NCBI RefSeq assembly: GCF_025628885.1
Contig: NZ_JAOTIF010000001.1
Coordinates: forward strand, 186,001-250,000
Length of the DNA stretch: 64,000 nucleotides
From: Paraflavisolibacter caeni
GTDB taxonomy: Bacteria; Bacteroidota; Bacteroidia; Chitinophagales; Chitinophagaceae
Reading direction: 5' to 3'
In this document: piece by piece, positions 8,169-16,942 of the stretch
Position numbering within the stretch: the stretch's first letter is position 1
How the letters are laid out: each line of letters opens with the position of its first letter
Translations under genes and position numbers: made by a program
Notes under the pieces: generated by a model
Told to the model about the DNA's origin: nothing
The model's database searches: none
What the model saw: the letters and a program-made list of their open reading frames with translations, nothing else

Positions 8169-9509
8169 ATGAAACTTATTAATAAAATTTCTGCCATTTT
8201 TTGTGTACTGCTTGTTCTTGCATCTTGCAAAAAAGAAGAAAACCTGGATGGTCCGCTACCTGATACCTTAGGTGGGGAAACCTGGACGAAAGGCGCTATT
8301 GACAAATGGCTTTACGACAGCCTTACAAAAACGTACAACATTGAAACAAAGTACCGTTGGGATCCTTGGGAGGTTCAACTGGATAAAACTTTAGTGCCGC
8401 CCGATGAAAACAAAGTGATTCCGGTAATGACGGCTGTAAAGCGAATATGGATTGATCCATATACACAGGAGACAGGCAGTGATTTATTTATCAAGAAATA
8501 TGCGCCAAAGGAATTTATCCTGGTAGGGAGTCCTCAATACGATTTTGGCCAGATACTTTTGGGCCAGGCAGAAGGTGGGAACAAAATTGCTTTATATACA
8601 ATCAACAATTTTGATCAAAGTAACATCATCGAGTTGAGAAGAATGTTGCATACGATTGAGCATGAGTTTGCCCATATCTTACATCAGAATATACTTTATC
8701 CTGTTGAATATAAAAGTATCTCGACAGGATATACTGCTACCTGGTTTAATATTAGCGAAGAAGAGGCCAGGGAGAACGGGTTCATAACAGCTTATTCCAT
8801 GTCAGGACCAGACGAGGACTTTGTTGAGATGGTATCTATAATGTTAGTTAATGGCAAGGAGGTTTACGAAGAAATGATTGCTTCGATCACCAATCCCGAA
8901 GCACAGGCAGATCTCCGCAGAAAAGAAGAAATTGTGGTTTCTTATTTCAAACAGTCATGGAATATCGACTTTTATCGCTTACAGCAAAGAACCCAGAATG
9001 CTATTAATAAATTAGCTGGTCCACCACCTGCTATTGAAGCTTATTTTGGTTTTGAGAAGGCATATTCTTCTTCACTCGTAAGCATTTCATCTCCGAAACT
9101 TTTGCCTCAATCTCCAGGTTTTATACAAGTGTATAACCAGGCCAAATTAGGCCTAAAAGGAGTTGGGGGACGTGAGCTACTTGATTCAACTTATATGTTT
9201 TTTAGTGCAGATGATACGATAATTCTTGCTGCACTTTATCGGAATGCAAGCCGGGATACTTTATCAGCAGCACATTTTGTGTATGCTATTACAAAGGATG
9301 GTGGCAATGTTTACAGCTTTAAATATGTCGGAACCAATTCTAATGGCCTGATTATTCAGTCGGGCATTGCTCCTTTACTCAATTATTTTAGTAATAATAA
9401 ATTCAGAATAGATTGGTATAAAGACCCGAATAAAGATTTTCAGTTGCGATCGGTATTTACGCCACAGCAAGATCCTTCTGCCTATTTTGTTGGGTTGCTA
9501 CTTGAATGA
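8169..9509 (+). CDS. substrate import-associated zinc metallohydrolase lipoprotein
   Basis: A 446-aa lipoprotein (LASC, Cys20) with an HExxH zinc motif, HTIEHEFAHILHQN, His165-Glu166-His169. It matches the lipoprotein family found beside SusC/SusD pairs and named for its HExxH motif. The acidic segment GPDEDFVEMVS downstream may hold the third metal ligand; this is an inference. It probably works at the cell surface and hydrolyses something bound for the SusCD channel, such as a peptide or an amide. The start ATG lies 34 bp after susD. Confidence 0.88.
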   Translation: MKLINKISAIFCVLLVLASCKKEENLDGPLPDTLGGETWTKGAIDKWLYDSLTKTYNIETKYRWDPWEVQLDKTLVPPDENKVIPVMTAVKRIWIDPYTQETGSDLFIKKYAPKEFILVGSPQYDFGQILLGQAEGGNKIALYTINNFDQSNIIELRRMLHTIEHEFAHILHQNILYPVEYKSISTGYTATWFNISEEEARENGFITAYSMSGPDEDFVEMVSIMLVNGKEVYEEMIASITNPEAQADLRRKEEIVVSYFKQSWNIDFYRLQQRTQNAINKLAGPPPAIEAYFGFEKAYSSSLVSISSPKLLPQSPGFIQVYNQAKLGLKGVGGRELLDSTYMFFSADDTIILAALYRNASRDTLSAAHFVYAITKDGGNVYSFKYVGTNSNGLIIQSGIAPLLNYFSNNKFRIDWYKDPNKDFQLRSVFTPQQDPSAYFVGLLLE

Positions 9510-9557
9510 TCATGATGGCAATAAAGACGTCATTATTTTTTATAATAAACTCATTGT

Positions 9558-10910
9558 ATGTCTAAATATATTCTGTTCTATATCTTAGGATTAGCAGTTG
9601 TTTTTGGCAGCTGTACAAAAGAAACAGACAATCTTTTTGATCAAACATCTGACGAACGGCTTTCTCAAACTTTAAGCAGTTTTCAACAAGCGTTAGCACA
9701 AGCTCCGGGTTGGAAAGTGTATGTTTACCCCCATGGTTTGCAATCTGAGGAGATTGATGTGGGAGGCTTTACTTATTTTATGAAATTCACCGATGCAAAT
9801 AGAGTTTCCATGGTGTCTGATTATGATTCAGTAATGTCTGCGACGCCAAAGGAAAGCGGATACCGATTGAAAGCAGTTCAGCGCCCCTCCATTTATTTTG
9901 ATACGTACAGTTACCTACATATTCCTGCCGACCCAACTTTTGAAGTTAGTACCAGTCCAACTTTTCAACAAGGATTTGGATGGGGTACCGACTTTGATTA
10001 TTCTTTTGTAAAAACTACACCAGGCGACACTATTATATTAAAAGGAAACTTTAATAAAAGTGAAGCTGTAATGATAAAGGCAACCCAGGTAGAAATTGAT
10101 TCTGCATTTAACAAGGGAAGATTAAAAACTATTAGAAATTTTACATCGAATTATTTGGATAAGAATAAATATTTATATTTCGTTGCTTCAAGTAATTTAT
10201 TATCCGTTCCTTCTTTTAACCTTTTCCTTAGAAAGGTGGTTTTCTACAATTTCTCAGCAAGTGGAAACCTCTCTTCAATAATTGAAACTCCATTTAGTTA
10301 TACCTTGACCGGCCTACACTTTAAAGACACGGTTACAATTGGAATTTATGCCTTTCAGGACCTTTTATGGGATAATGTAAAACAGCTTTATTATTTCAAC
10401 TCAGGTGGCAGGAGAGTTGAGTTCGCGAATGAAACTTCTACCATTGTTTCTTTTTCTCTTGCAGGTATGATAGGAGGGACAGATTACCAGGTGATCAGCA
10501 TTCCTCCACAACCACTGCCTAATCAATCAGCTACATTTACTGCAAAATACAATGCGGTAAAGGCGAATCTGAAATCAGGACCGTATAATTTGGATTTAAC
10601 CTATACGCAGTTTGTTTTTGATGCAACAAATAGAACAATGAATATGAATGTTTATGCCTATCCGGGCACCAACCTGTTGACTGCTCAGTATAATTATACC
10701 TATACAGTAGACAACAACGGGTATTTTAAATTTACAAGGACAGGACAAAACGAATATGGGCGGCAGGTAGAAGGAAGTATGAGAGAGATTTTGGACTATT
10801 TAGAGACAGATAATTTCAGGTTGACAGGTACATTGACTTCTACAATTATTTTGGGCCAGTATACCAGCAAAGAACGGCCAGATTTCTTCTTCTCAGGGAA
10901 TTTATTTTGA
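9558..10910 (+). CDS. DUF4302 domain-containing lipoprotein
   Basis: A 450-aa lipoprotein (FGSC, Cys19). The N-terminal half has features of DUF4302: ERLSQTLSSFQQALAQAPGW, then GGFTYFMKFTDANRVSMVSD, then ESGYRLKAVQRPSIYFDTYS and YLHIPADP. Members of this domain are usually encoded in SusC/SusD operons; their role is unknown, perhaps substrate binding. This is the last gene of the operon and ends 12 bp before a strong terminator. Confidence 0.85.
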   Translation: MSKYILFYILGLAVVFGSCTKETDNLFDQTSDERLSQTLSSFQQALAQAPGWKVYVYPHGLQSEEIDVGGFTYFMKFTDANRVSMVSDYDSVMSATPKESGYRLKAVQRPSIYFDTYSYLHIPADPTFEVSTSPTFQQGFGWGTDFDYSFVKTTPGDTIILKGNFNKSEAVMIKATQVEIDSAFNKGRLKTIRNFTSNYLDKNKYLYFVASSNLLSVPSFNLFLRKVVFYNFSASGNLSSIIETPFSYTLTGLHFKDTVTIGIYAFQDLLWDNVKQLYYFNSGGRRVEFANETSTIVSFSLAGMIGGTDYQVISIPPQPLPNQSATFTAKYNAVKANLKSGPYNLDLTYTQFVFDATNRTMNMNVYAYPGTNLLTAQYNYTYTVDNNGYFKFTRTGQNEYGRQVEGSMREILDYLETDNFRLTGTLTSTIILGQYTSKERPDFFFSGNLF

Positions 10911-10922
10911 TCACTTTTGATC

Positions 10923-10974
10923 ACTAATAAAGAAGGAGCCCATTCAGAACTGAATGGGCTCCTTCTTTATTAGT
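10923..10974. terminator. bidirectional terminator, perfect 25-bp inverted repeat
   Basis: The arms 10923-10947 and 10950-10974 are perfect complements with a two-base AA spacer. The flanks are A-rich on one side and T-rich on the other. It sits between the convergent DUF4302 and recQ genes, and the right arm contains the recQ stop codon (10970-10972). Confidence 0.9.
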
Positions 10975-12871
10975 TTAATGATATCAGCCCCTTGGGGTCT
11001 ATTATAACTCTTTGCTCTCTTTGCATAAATTGCAATGTTTTCTGCACCTTTTCCTTATTCATGTTATCCACCTTTAACATTAATTCTGCCAATGTTAAAG
11101 ATGAATCGGAAAGATGCTTAATAATAACAGCTGTGATTTGCTCAAATTCTTCTGCTTTTAGAATTGAGGATTTCTGGCGCAGGCAGTTATCACAAACACC
11201 GCACTCGCTGCTATCTTTGTCTCCAAAATACTGATTGATAAAACTGCTTCTGCAGTGAATACACCTGGTATAATCAATCATTGTTTTAGCTCGCCTGATA
11301 AATGTCTCTTTTCGTTTATTGTAGGCAGTAAGATCCATTGTCAACTCATTGGCTGGCACACGGTTCCTTCTAAAGATGATCTGGGGTTCATCATTCTGCG
11401 GGTTGTATTGAATAATATGATAGGCTGTAATTTCTTTTAATAGCCGTTTGATTTCATCTTCATGCTTTCTCAGCAAGCGGCCTAGTAACTGTTCGGAAAC
11501 AAAGGATGGATAATCAAATATGCCTCCGTAGGTGCGCAGCATAGTTGTTAATAGGGGTTCGTATTCAGGGTGGATTCTTTCAAAGTCATACAACTGTCGT
11601 TTTGAAGTAGTGAAAACAACCGTTGATGGCGTAAAACTCTTTTCATTGTAGTCGATCCAGCCATCCTGTTCCAGCGCTTTTAACGCATACAAAGATAAAA
11701 AGCTGTCAAGTTTGAAGTTCTTGACAAAAGTCTCATATCGGAATGTATAACTCATGTCCAGGCCACTGTAAGCTGGTATTTGTAAAAAGTTCACCAGGGC
11801 ATAATAAACATCTCTAATTTGCTCAAAGGAGGGAAATCGTTTGGTATGCAACTCCGAAAGTTCCTGGATATCCCTTTCATCATGCAACAACACTGCATAA
11901 GATTTCTTGCCATCTCTGCCAGCACGCCCTGCTTCCTGGTAATAATTTTCCAGGCAGTCTGGTATGTCTACATGCACAACAACCCGCACATCCGGTTTGT
12001 CAATGCCCATACCAAAAGCATTCGTGCAGACAATGATCTTTATTTTATTTTCGATCCAGCCTTGTTGGCTTTGTGCCCGCTCTTCATTGGTTAAGCCTGC
12101 ATGGTAGTGCTGGGCTGAAAACCCATGCATCTGCAACAGGCTGGCGATTTCTACTGTCCGCCTTCTGCTCTTGCAATAAACAATAGCCGTTCCGGGAACT
12201 TTTGACAGGATGTCCGCCAGTTTGTTCAGTCTGGAATCCACGTTAAAAACACTGTAACTCAGATTCTTTCTTTCAAAAGATTGCCGGATAATGTGGGGCG
12301 TTTTGAATTGCAGTTGCTTACAAATGTCCTTTTGCACTTCTTCTGTAGCAGAAGCCGTCAGAGCAAGCACTGGGACATTTGGCAAGTGGTCTCTCAATGA
12401 TGCTATACGCAGGTATGAAGGTCTGAAGTCATATCCCCATTGTGATATACAGTGCGCTTCATCAACAGCAATGAGGTTTACATGCATTGCTGGCAGGTAT
12501 TCAAGGAATAGGGAAGTCTCTAACCGCTCAGGCGATACATACAAAAATTTATAGGGCCCATAGGCAACATTCTTCAAAGTTTGCACAATCTGCCTGCGCG
12601 ACATACCCGAATAGATGGCCGCCGCGAGTATCCCCTTTTTATTCAGGTTTTCAACCTGGTCTTTCATTAGTGCAATCAGAGGCGAGATCACAATGCAAAT
12701 GCCATCCAGGGCCAGTGCCGGCACCTGGAAGCAAATAGATTTGCCCCCTCCTGTAGGTAATAATGCCAGGGTATCCTTGCCTTCTAATGCCGAATCTATG
12801 ATTTCTTTTTGTAAGGGGCGAAAATCCTCAAAACCCCAATATTGCTGCAGTATGGAATGAATCTCTGTCAA
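10970..12871 (-). CDS. recQ: RecQ family ATP-dependent DNA helicase
   Basis: 3'-5' DNA helicase for recombination and replication-fork repair. Walker A is LLPTGGGKS (residues 38-45), the DEAH box is at 137-140 followed by CISQWGYDFRPSY, and helicase motifs VVHVDIPD and YYQEAGRAGRDG are present. A four-Cys zinc site lies near residues 530-560 (CIHCRSSF, then CGVCDNC). At 633 aa only about 80 residues follow the zinc site, so a full winged helix plus HRDC domain is lacking, as in the shorter RecQ of many Bacteroidota. The start is TTG at 12871: family homology begins at once (TEIHSILQQYWGFEDFRPLQ) and no ATG is in frame nearby. Confidence 0.93.
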   Translation of the reverse strand: MTEIHSILQQYWGFEDFRPLQKEIIDSALEGKDTLALLPTGGGKSICFQVPALALDGICIVISPLIALMKDQVENLNKKGILAAAIYSGMSRRQIVQTLKNVAYGPYKFLYVSPERLETSLFLEYLPAMHVNLIAVDEAHCISQWGYDFRPSYLRIASLRDHLPNVPVLALTASATEEVQKDICKQLQFKTPHIIRQSFERKNLSYSVFNVDSRLNKLADILSKVPGTAIVYCKSRRRTVEIASLLQMHGFSAQHYHAGLTNEERAQSQQGWIENKIKIIVCTNAFGMGIDKPDVRVVVHVDIPDCLENYYQEAGRAGRDGKKSYAVLLHDERDIQELSELHTKRFPSFEQIRDVYYALVNFLQIPAYSGLDMSYTFRYETFVKNFKLDSFLSLYALKALEQDGWIDYNEKSFTPSTVVFTTSKRQLYDFERIHPEYEPLLTTMLRTYGGIFDYPSFVSEQLLGRLLRKHEDEIKRLLKEITAYHIIQYNPQNDEPQIIFRRNRVPANELTMDLTAYNKRKETFIRRAKTMIDYTRCIHCRSSFINQYFGDKDSSECGVCDNCLRQKSSILKAEEFEQITAVIIKHLSDSSLTLAELMLKVDNMNKEKVQKTLQFMQREQRVIIDPKGLISLN

Positions 12872-12912
12872 AAAAGTATGTTAGAAGTGCGAAATTAGAA
12901 TACTGATTAGTA

Positions 12913-12942
12913 CAACCTAAACATATTCGTCATTCGTCATTC
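12913..12942. repeat. GAATGACGAAT-family repeat, copy 1
   Basis: On the minus strand this reads GAATGACGAATGACGAAT followed by ATGTTTAGGTTG. The same words occur near 16878-16942 (GAATGACGAAT and TTTAGGTTG). Here the element touches the end of the copA-like gene: its stop TGA (12943-12941) overlaps the element. Confidence 0.6.
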
Positions 12943-15058
12943 AATCGACTTTTTTGACGAATAATCTTACCGAGTTAGCTGCTAGTACCACGTCACTTAA
13001 GCCCATGACCAAGGCGCCAAATGTGGGGCTTAAGAAACCAAAAGCTGCAACAGGAATGGCAATTATATTATATAAGAACGCCCAAAAGAGGTTTTGTTTG
13101 ATGGTCATATATGTATGCCTTCCCAACCCAAGTGCGGTAGGCAACTTTTTAAGGCCGCTGTTCATCAGCACTACATGGGCGCTTTGCATAGCCAGTTGCG
13201 AAGCCTCGCTCATGGAGATGCCAATAGTCGCTTTAGCCAGGGCAGGAGCATCATTGATCCCATCACCAATCATGACAGTTGGTGTCTTTGCTGATAGGTC
13301 GGTAATTGTCTGCAGCTTTTGTTCCGGTGTCTGTTCCGCGATCACTTCATCCAGTCCTAATACCTCTGCTATATGCTGGCTTTTTTTCAAACGGTCGCCA
13401 CTCAGCAAAATAGTTTTAAGATTTTTTGATTTCAGATAACGAACTACATCCTTTGCTTCAGGGCGCAACTCATCTTCCAGGTCTATCCAGCCAATTAATT
13501 CATTGTTGCGTACAATATAAATGTTGTGTGTATGATCTGTTGTTAGATGTTTCGCAACCGTATAAGAGCCTGCCTTGTAATGATTTCCTTCCTTGTCCGT
13601 AGCTTGCATGCCCTTGCCTTTTACTTCTTCAATTTGCTGCCACCTGGTCTCCTCGCTGGTCCGCCAGTGCTTTGCAATGCTCTTGGCTAATGGGTGGTTG
13701 GAATACTTCTCCAGGGAAAAAACGATCCTCTTAAACGCTTCCTCATCAATGCCAATGGCTTTCCAATCACCAATAACGAATGCTCCGGTGGTGAGCGTGC
13801 CGGTCTTATCAAAAACCACTTGTGTGACATTTCTGAACAATTCAAGGCTTTTCGCATTCCTGAACAGGATACCATTCCTGGCGCCACGCCCTAAGCCAAC
13901 TGCAATGGCTGCAGGGGTAGCTAACCCCATTGCACAGGGACATGCGATTACCAATACGGCAATGCTGCGCATGAGCGCTGGAGTAAAGGCTCCTAAGATC
14001 AGCCAGTTAGCCACTAAAGTGATGGCGGCAATGGATAAAACCACTGGCACAAATACCCCACTGATCTTATCTGCCAGTTGCTGTACCGGCGGCTTTTCTC
14101 CCTGGGCTTTCTTGACAAGTTTGAGAATATTGGAAAGGATCGTATCGTCGCCGGCTGCTGTTACGTAGGCTTTTATGGTGCCATCCTCCAGTATGCTACC
14201 GCCTATCAGTTTATCTTTTTTTGTCTTATACACGGGCACACTTTCCCCGGTAATGATAGATTCGTTTACCTGGGCTTCACCCCACAATACTTTACAGTCG
14301 GCGGGCACCTGTTCGCCTGTTCGGATCAATATCAGGTCACCGGACTTTAATTGGGTGTTTTCTACAGGGAAGATATGTTCCTGGTGCTTATCATCAAAGG
14401 CAATCATATTAGCCATCACTTTCTGTGATTTCACCAAAGCTTTTAAAGAACGTTGGGTAGATTGAATGGAGGCATCCTCAAGGTATTCTCCCAAAAACAC
14501 CAATGTGATGATGGTTGCAGCCGTTTCAAAGAACAGGTAATCAGTTCCTAAATTGAAAATGGCGCCGATAAGGCTGTAGATAAAAGCAGAAGATGCACCT
14601 ACGGTAATAAGCACATTCATATTAGGTACCCTGTTACGGATACTTTTAATGGCTGAGCGCCCAAAATGCCGCATGCCAACAAAGAACACAGGCAATGTTA
14701 TGGCCAGTTGAACCCACGGATTCATGAGTGCGTGAAAATGCAGGCCAGGTACCATGTGCAAAAACAGTAGCACCGCAGTAAAAGGCAGGCAAAATAGGAA
14801 ACGGCTGAGGTTAGTAGAAAGGAATGGCTTTTTCTTTTTTGTTTCTTGATGCACAGATCCAACTTTATACCCAAGGGATTCTATTCCCTTGGCTAAAGTT
14901 TCCAGGGATGTTTTGTCTTTGGCCAGCTCAAAAGAAACATCACCGTCAATTGCGTTCACCGCAATATGATCCGCGCCATTCTTTTGTAAGTATTTATGAA
15001 CAGTCAAGGCGCAGTTGGCACAATCCATGCCTTCCACTTTCCATTGAACTTTTTCCAT
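12941..15058 (-). CDS. copA: heavy-metal (copper-type) translocating P-type ATPase
   Basis: Exports Cu(I) or a similar ion from the cytoplasm. The 705-aa protein has one N-terminal HMA domain (GMDCANC, Cys13 and Cys16), the ion-binding CPC motif (VLVIACPCAMGLATPAA), the phosphorylation loop DKTGTLTTG and the hinge MIGDGINDAPALAKA. Hydrophobic segments fit the eight-helix P1B plan. In the last helix the copper pump MxxSS motif reads MGLSD, so the metal choice is less certain than for classical CopA. It stands alone between recQ (same strand) and the divergent tsaE; no chaperone or copper regulator is adjacent. Confidence 0.9.
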   Translation of the reverse strand: MEKVQWKVEGMDCANCALTVHKYLQKNGADHIAVNAIDGDVSFELAKDKTSLETLAKGIESLGYKVGSVHQETKKKKPFLSTNLSRFLFCLPFTAVLLFLHMVPGLHFHALMNPWVQLAITLPVFFVGMRHFGRSAIKSIRNRVPNMNVLITVGASSAFIYSLIGAIFNLGTDYLFFETAATIITLVFLGEYLEDASIQSTQRSLKALVKSQKVMANMIAFDDKHQEHIFPVENTQLKSGDLILIRTGEQVPADCKVLWGEAQVNESIITGESVPVYKTKKDKLIGGSILEDGTIKAYVTAAGDDTILSNILKLVKKAQGEKPPVQQLADKISGVFVPVVLSIAAITLVANWLILGAFTPALMRSIAVLVIACPCAMGLATPAAIAVGLGRGARNGILFRNAKSLELFRNVTQVVFDKTGTLTTGAFVIGDWKAIGIDEEAFKRIVFSLEKYSNHPLAKSIAKHWRTSEETRWQQIEEVKGKGMQATDKEGNHYKAGSYTVAKHLTTDHTHNIYIVRNNELIGWIDLEDELRPEAKDVVRYLKSKNLKTILLSGDRLKKSQHIAEVLGLDEVIAEQTPEQKLQTITDLSAKTPTVMIGDGINDAPALAKATIGISMSEASQLAMQSAHVVLMNSGLKKLPTALGLGRHTYMTIKQNLFWAFLYNIIAIPVAAFGFLSPTFGALVMGLSDVVLAANSVRLFVKKVD

Positions 15059-15083
15059 GCTATTCGTCTTTTATGCAAATTTA

Positions 15084-15136
15084 TTCAACCCTGTCGGGGT
15101 GGCTATATTCAGGAGTTGTTATCTTTTCAACCCTGT
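15084..15136. repeat. direct repeat TTCAACCCTGT (2 copies)
   Basis: An identical 11-mer is found at 15084-15094 and 15126-15136 in the divergent copA/tsaE intergenic region. It could be a pair of regulator sites for copA or small dispersed-repeat debris; there is no further evidence. Confidence 0.3.
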
Positions 15137-15172
15137 TGCAAACAATGTTAAAAATCCCTTTTTCTTTGCAAA

Positions 15173-15616
15173 ATGGTTCAGGAAATCAATTTGGAGCAAT
15201 TAAATGAATTTGCCCTGTCATTCTGGAAACACGTGGGTAATGCAAAAGTTTTTGCCTTGCATGGCGAAATGGGAGCTGGTAAAACCACCATGGTTTCTGC
15301 TCTTTGTCGTGCAAAAGGTGTACAGGTTGCAGCAAGTAGTCCAACATTTTCCATTATTAATGAGTATGTTTTTAAAGAAGACGGTATTGAAAAGATCATC
15401 TACCATATTGATCTTTACCGGTTGAATAGCCGGGAAGAAATACTACAGACAGGTGTCGAAGATTGTATAGGCAGTGGGGAAATCTGCCTGGTGGAATGGC
15501 CCGCTAAAGCAGAATGGCTTTTTGATGAAAATACCGTTCATTTACACATAAAAGTGGTAAATGAAAGCCGGCGTGAAATAAAAGTGGAAATCCCATCTGC
15601 TGCGCTTTATAAATAA
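15173..15616 (+). CDS. tsaE: tRNA threonylcarbamoyladenosine biosynthesis ATPase TsaE
   Basis: P-loop ATPase that works with TsaB and TsaD to make t6A at position 37 of ANN-decoding tRNAs. The 147-aa protein is of normal size. Walker A is GEMGAGKTT (about residues 31-39), followed by SSPTFSIINEY, HIDLYRL and CLVEWPAKAEW, all typical of TsaE. ATG 15173 is five bases after the G of TTTCTTTG, a near-consensus -7 box, so the mRNA may have almost no leader. Alanine dehydrogenase follows after 43 bp, probably cotranscribed. Confidence 0.93.
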   Translation: MVQEINLEQLNEFALSFWKHVGNAKVFALHGEMGAGKTTMVSALCRAKGVQVAASSPTFSIINEYVFKEDGIEKIIYHIDLYRLNSREEILQTGVEDCIGSGEICLVEWPAKAEWLFDENTVHLHIKVVNESRREIKVEIPSAALYK

Positions 15617-15659
15617 GATCGTAATTTGTAACCCTAAATTCGGAAGCAAGGCCCTGCTT

Positions 15660-16874
15660 ATGTCCCAGCAAAAACCCATTATCAGCACCTCATTCAGTTT
15701 TGAAACTTTAGAAGAAACACTGGATATTAAACCCAAAGGTGCGCAAGTTCATATTGGAATTCCTAAAGAGATCACTTTACAGGAAAATCGTATTGCCCTT
15801 ACTCCTGATGCGGTAAGTGTATTGGTGAGTAATGGCCACCATGTAACTATTGAGCACAACGCAGGTGAGGCAGCACATTTTGCTGACAAAGATTATAGCG
15901 AAGCCGGGGCTAAAGTTGTATACAACCGTGAAGATGTATATAAGGCCCCCATTCTTGTAAAAAGCGCTCCAGTTGTCGAGGATGATCTCCCGCTGCTGCA
16001 ATTCAACCAGATGATCATTTCTCCCATTCATTTGAGCATCTTGAAAGCAGAATTGTTGCAAAAGATGATGGAAAAGCGCATTACCGCGATTTCTTTCGAA
16101 AATCTGAAAGATGATAGCGGAACTTATCCCATTGTACGCAGTATGAGTGAAATTGCTGGGAGCGCTGTCATGTTGATCGCAGCTCAATATTTGAGCTCAT
16201 CCAACCATGGTAAAGGCGTATTGTTAGGTGGGATATCTGGCATTGCGCCTACCAAAGTGATCATCCTGGGTGCTGGTATTGTAGGCGAATATGCCGCAAG
16301 GGCTGCCCTGGCATTAGGTGCATCCGTAAAAGTGTTTGACAACAGCATTTATCGTTTAAAGCGATTGCAGAATAACATTGGTCACCGGCTTTGGACCTCC
16401 GTCATCGAGCCTCGAATGCTGGCGAAACAGTTGAAGACCTGTGAAGTGGCCGTTGGCGCCCTGGGTTCCGATACCGGTCGTACACCTATAGTTGTAACAG
16501 ACGAAATGGTCAGCAGCATGCGTAAGGGCAGCGTGATCATCGATGTAAGCATCGATAGGGGTGGGTGTTTTGAAACCTCTGAAATCACTACACACGAAAA
16601 TCCGGTCTTTTTGAAATATGGGGTAATCCACTATTGTGTCCCCAACATTCCATCTGGTTTTGCCCGTACAGCTTCGCAGGCCATTAGTAATGTGCTGATG
16701 CCTCTTTTGCTGAAGGCCGGAGACGAAGGCGGGTTTGAAAAACTCATCTGGCATAACATTCATGCGCGAAGTGGCATTTATTTGTTCAAAGGAGCCCTGA
16801 CCAACTTTCACCTGAGCGAACGCTTTAGTCTGAAATATACAGATCTGAATTTACTCATAGCCAGCCAGCGCTAA
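15660..16874 (+). CDS. ald: alanine dehydrogenase
   Basis: NAD-dependent interconversion of L-alanine and pyruvate plus ammonia. The protein is 404 aa; the homologous part begins at VHIGIPKEITLQENRIALTP, so there is a 30-residue N-terminal extension. Substrate-domain residues of the family are present (ENRIALTP; LVKSAP). The Rossmann fold is KVIILGAGIVGEYAARAA and the C-terminal lobe has GSVIIDVSIDRGGCFETS and NIPSGFARTAS. The related transhydrogenase alpha subunit is less likely because alanine-dehydrogenase features run the full length. The stop is followed at once by a GAATGACGAAT repeat. Confidence 0.9.
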   Translation: MSQQKPIISTSFSFETLEETLDIKPKGAQVHIGIPKEITLQENRIALTPDAVSVLVSNGHHVTIEHNAGEAAHFADKDYSEAGAKVVYNREDVYKAPILVKSAPVVEDDLPLLQFNQMIISPIHLSILKAELLQKMMEKRITAISFENLKDDSGTYPIVRSMSEIAGSAVMLIAAQYLSSSNHGKGVLLGGISGIAPTKVIILGAGIVGEYAARAALALGASVKVFDNSIYRLKRLQNNIGHRLWTSVIEPRMLAKQLKTCEVAVGALGSDTGRTPIVVTDEMVSSMRKGSVIIDVSIDRGGCFETSEITTHENPVFLKYGVIHYCVPNIPSGFARTASQAISNVLMPLLLKAGDEGGFEKLIWHNIHARSGIYLFKGALTNFHLSERFSLKYTDLNLLIASQR

Positions 16875-16877
16875 TAT

Positions 16878-16942
16878 GAATGACGAATAAGCAAAAGTCT
16901 CATCAACCTAAACTTATTCGTCACTTGAATCATTCGTCATTC
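16878..16942. repeat. GAATGACGAAT-family repeat, inverted pair between convergent genes
   Basis: TGACGAATAAG at 16881-16891 and CTTATTCGTCA at 16913-16923 are perfect complements with a 21-base loop; a further ATTCGTCATTC lies at 16932-16942. The loop carries CAACCTAAAC, as in copy 1. The hairpin could end transcription of both ald and the convergent tolC-like gene. The tolC stop codon (16937-16939) lies inside the element. Confidence 0.6.

Noticed and set aside
13593-14168. 191-codon plus-strand frame antisense to copA
   Set aside because: Shadow of the P-type ATPase gene; composition mirrors the antisense of conserved motifs.
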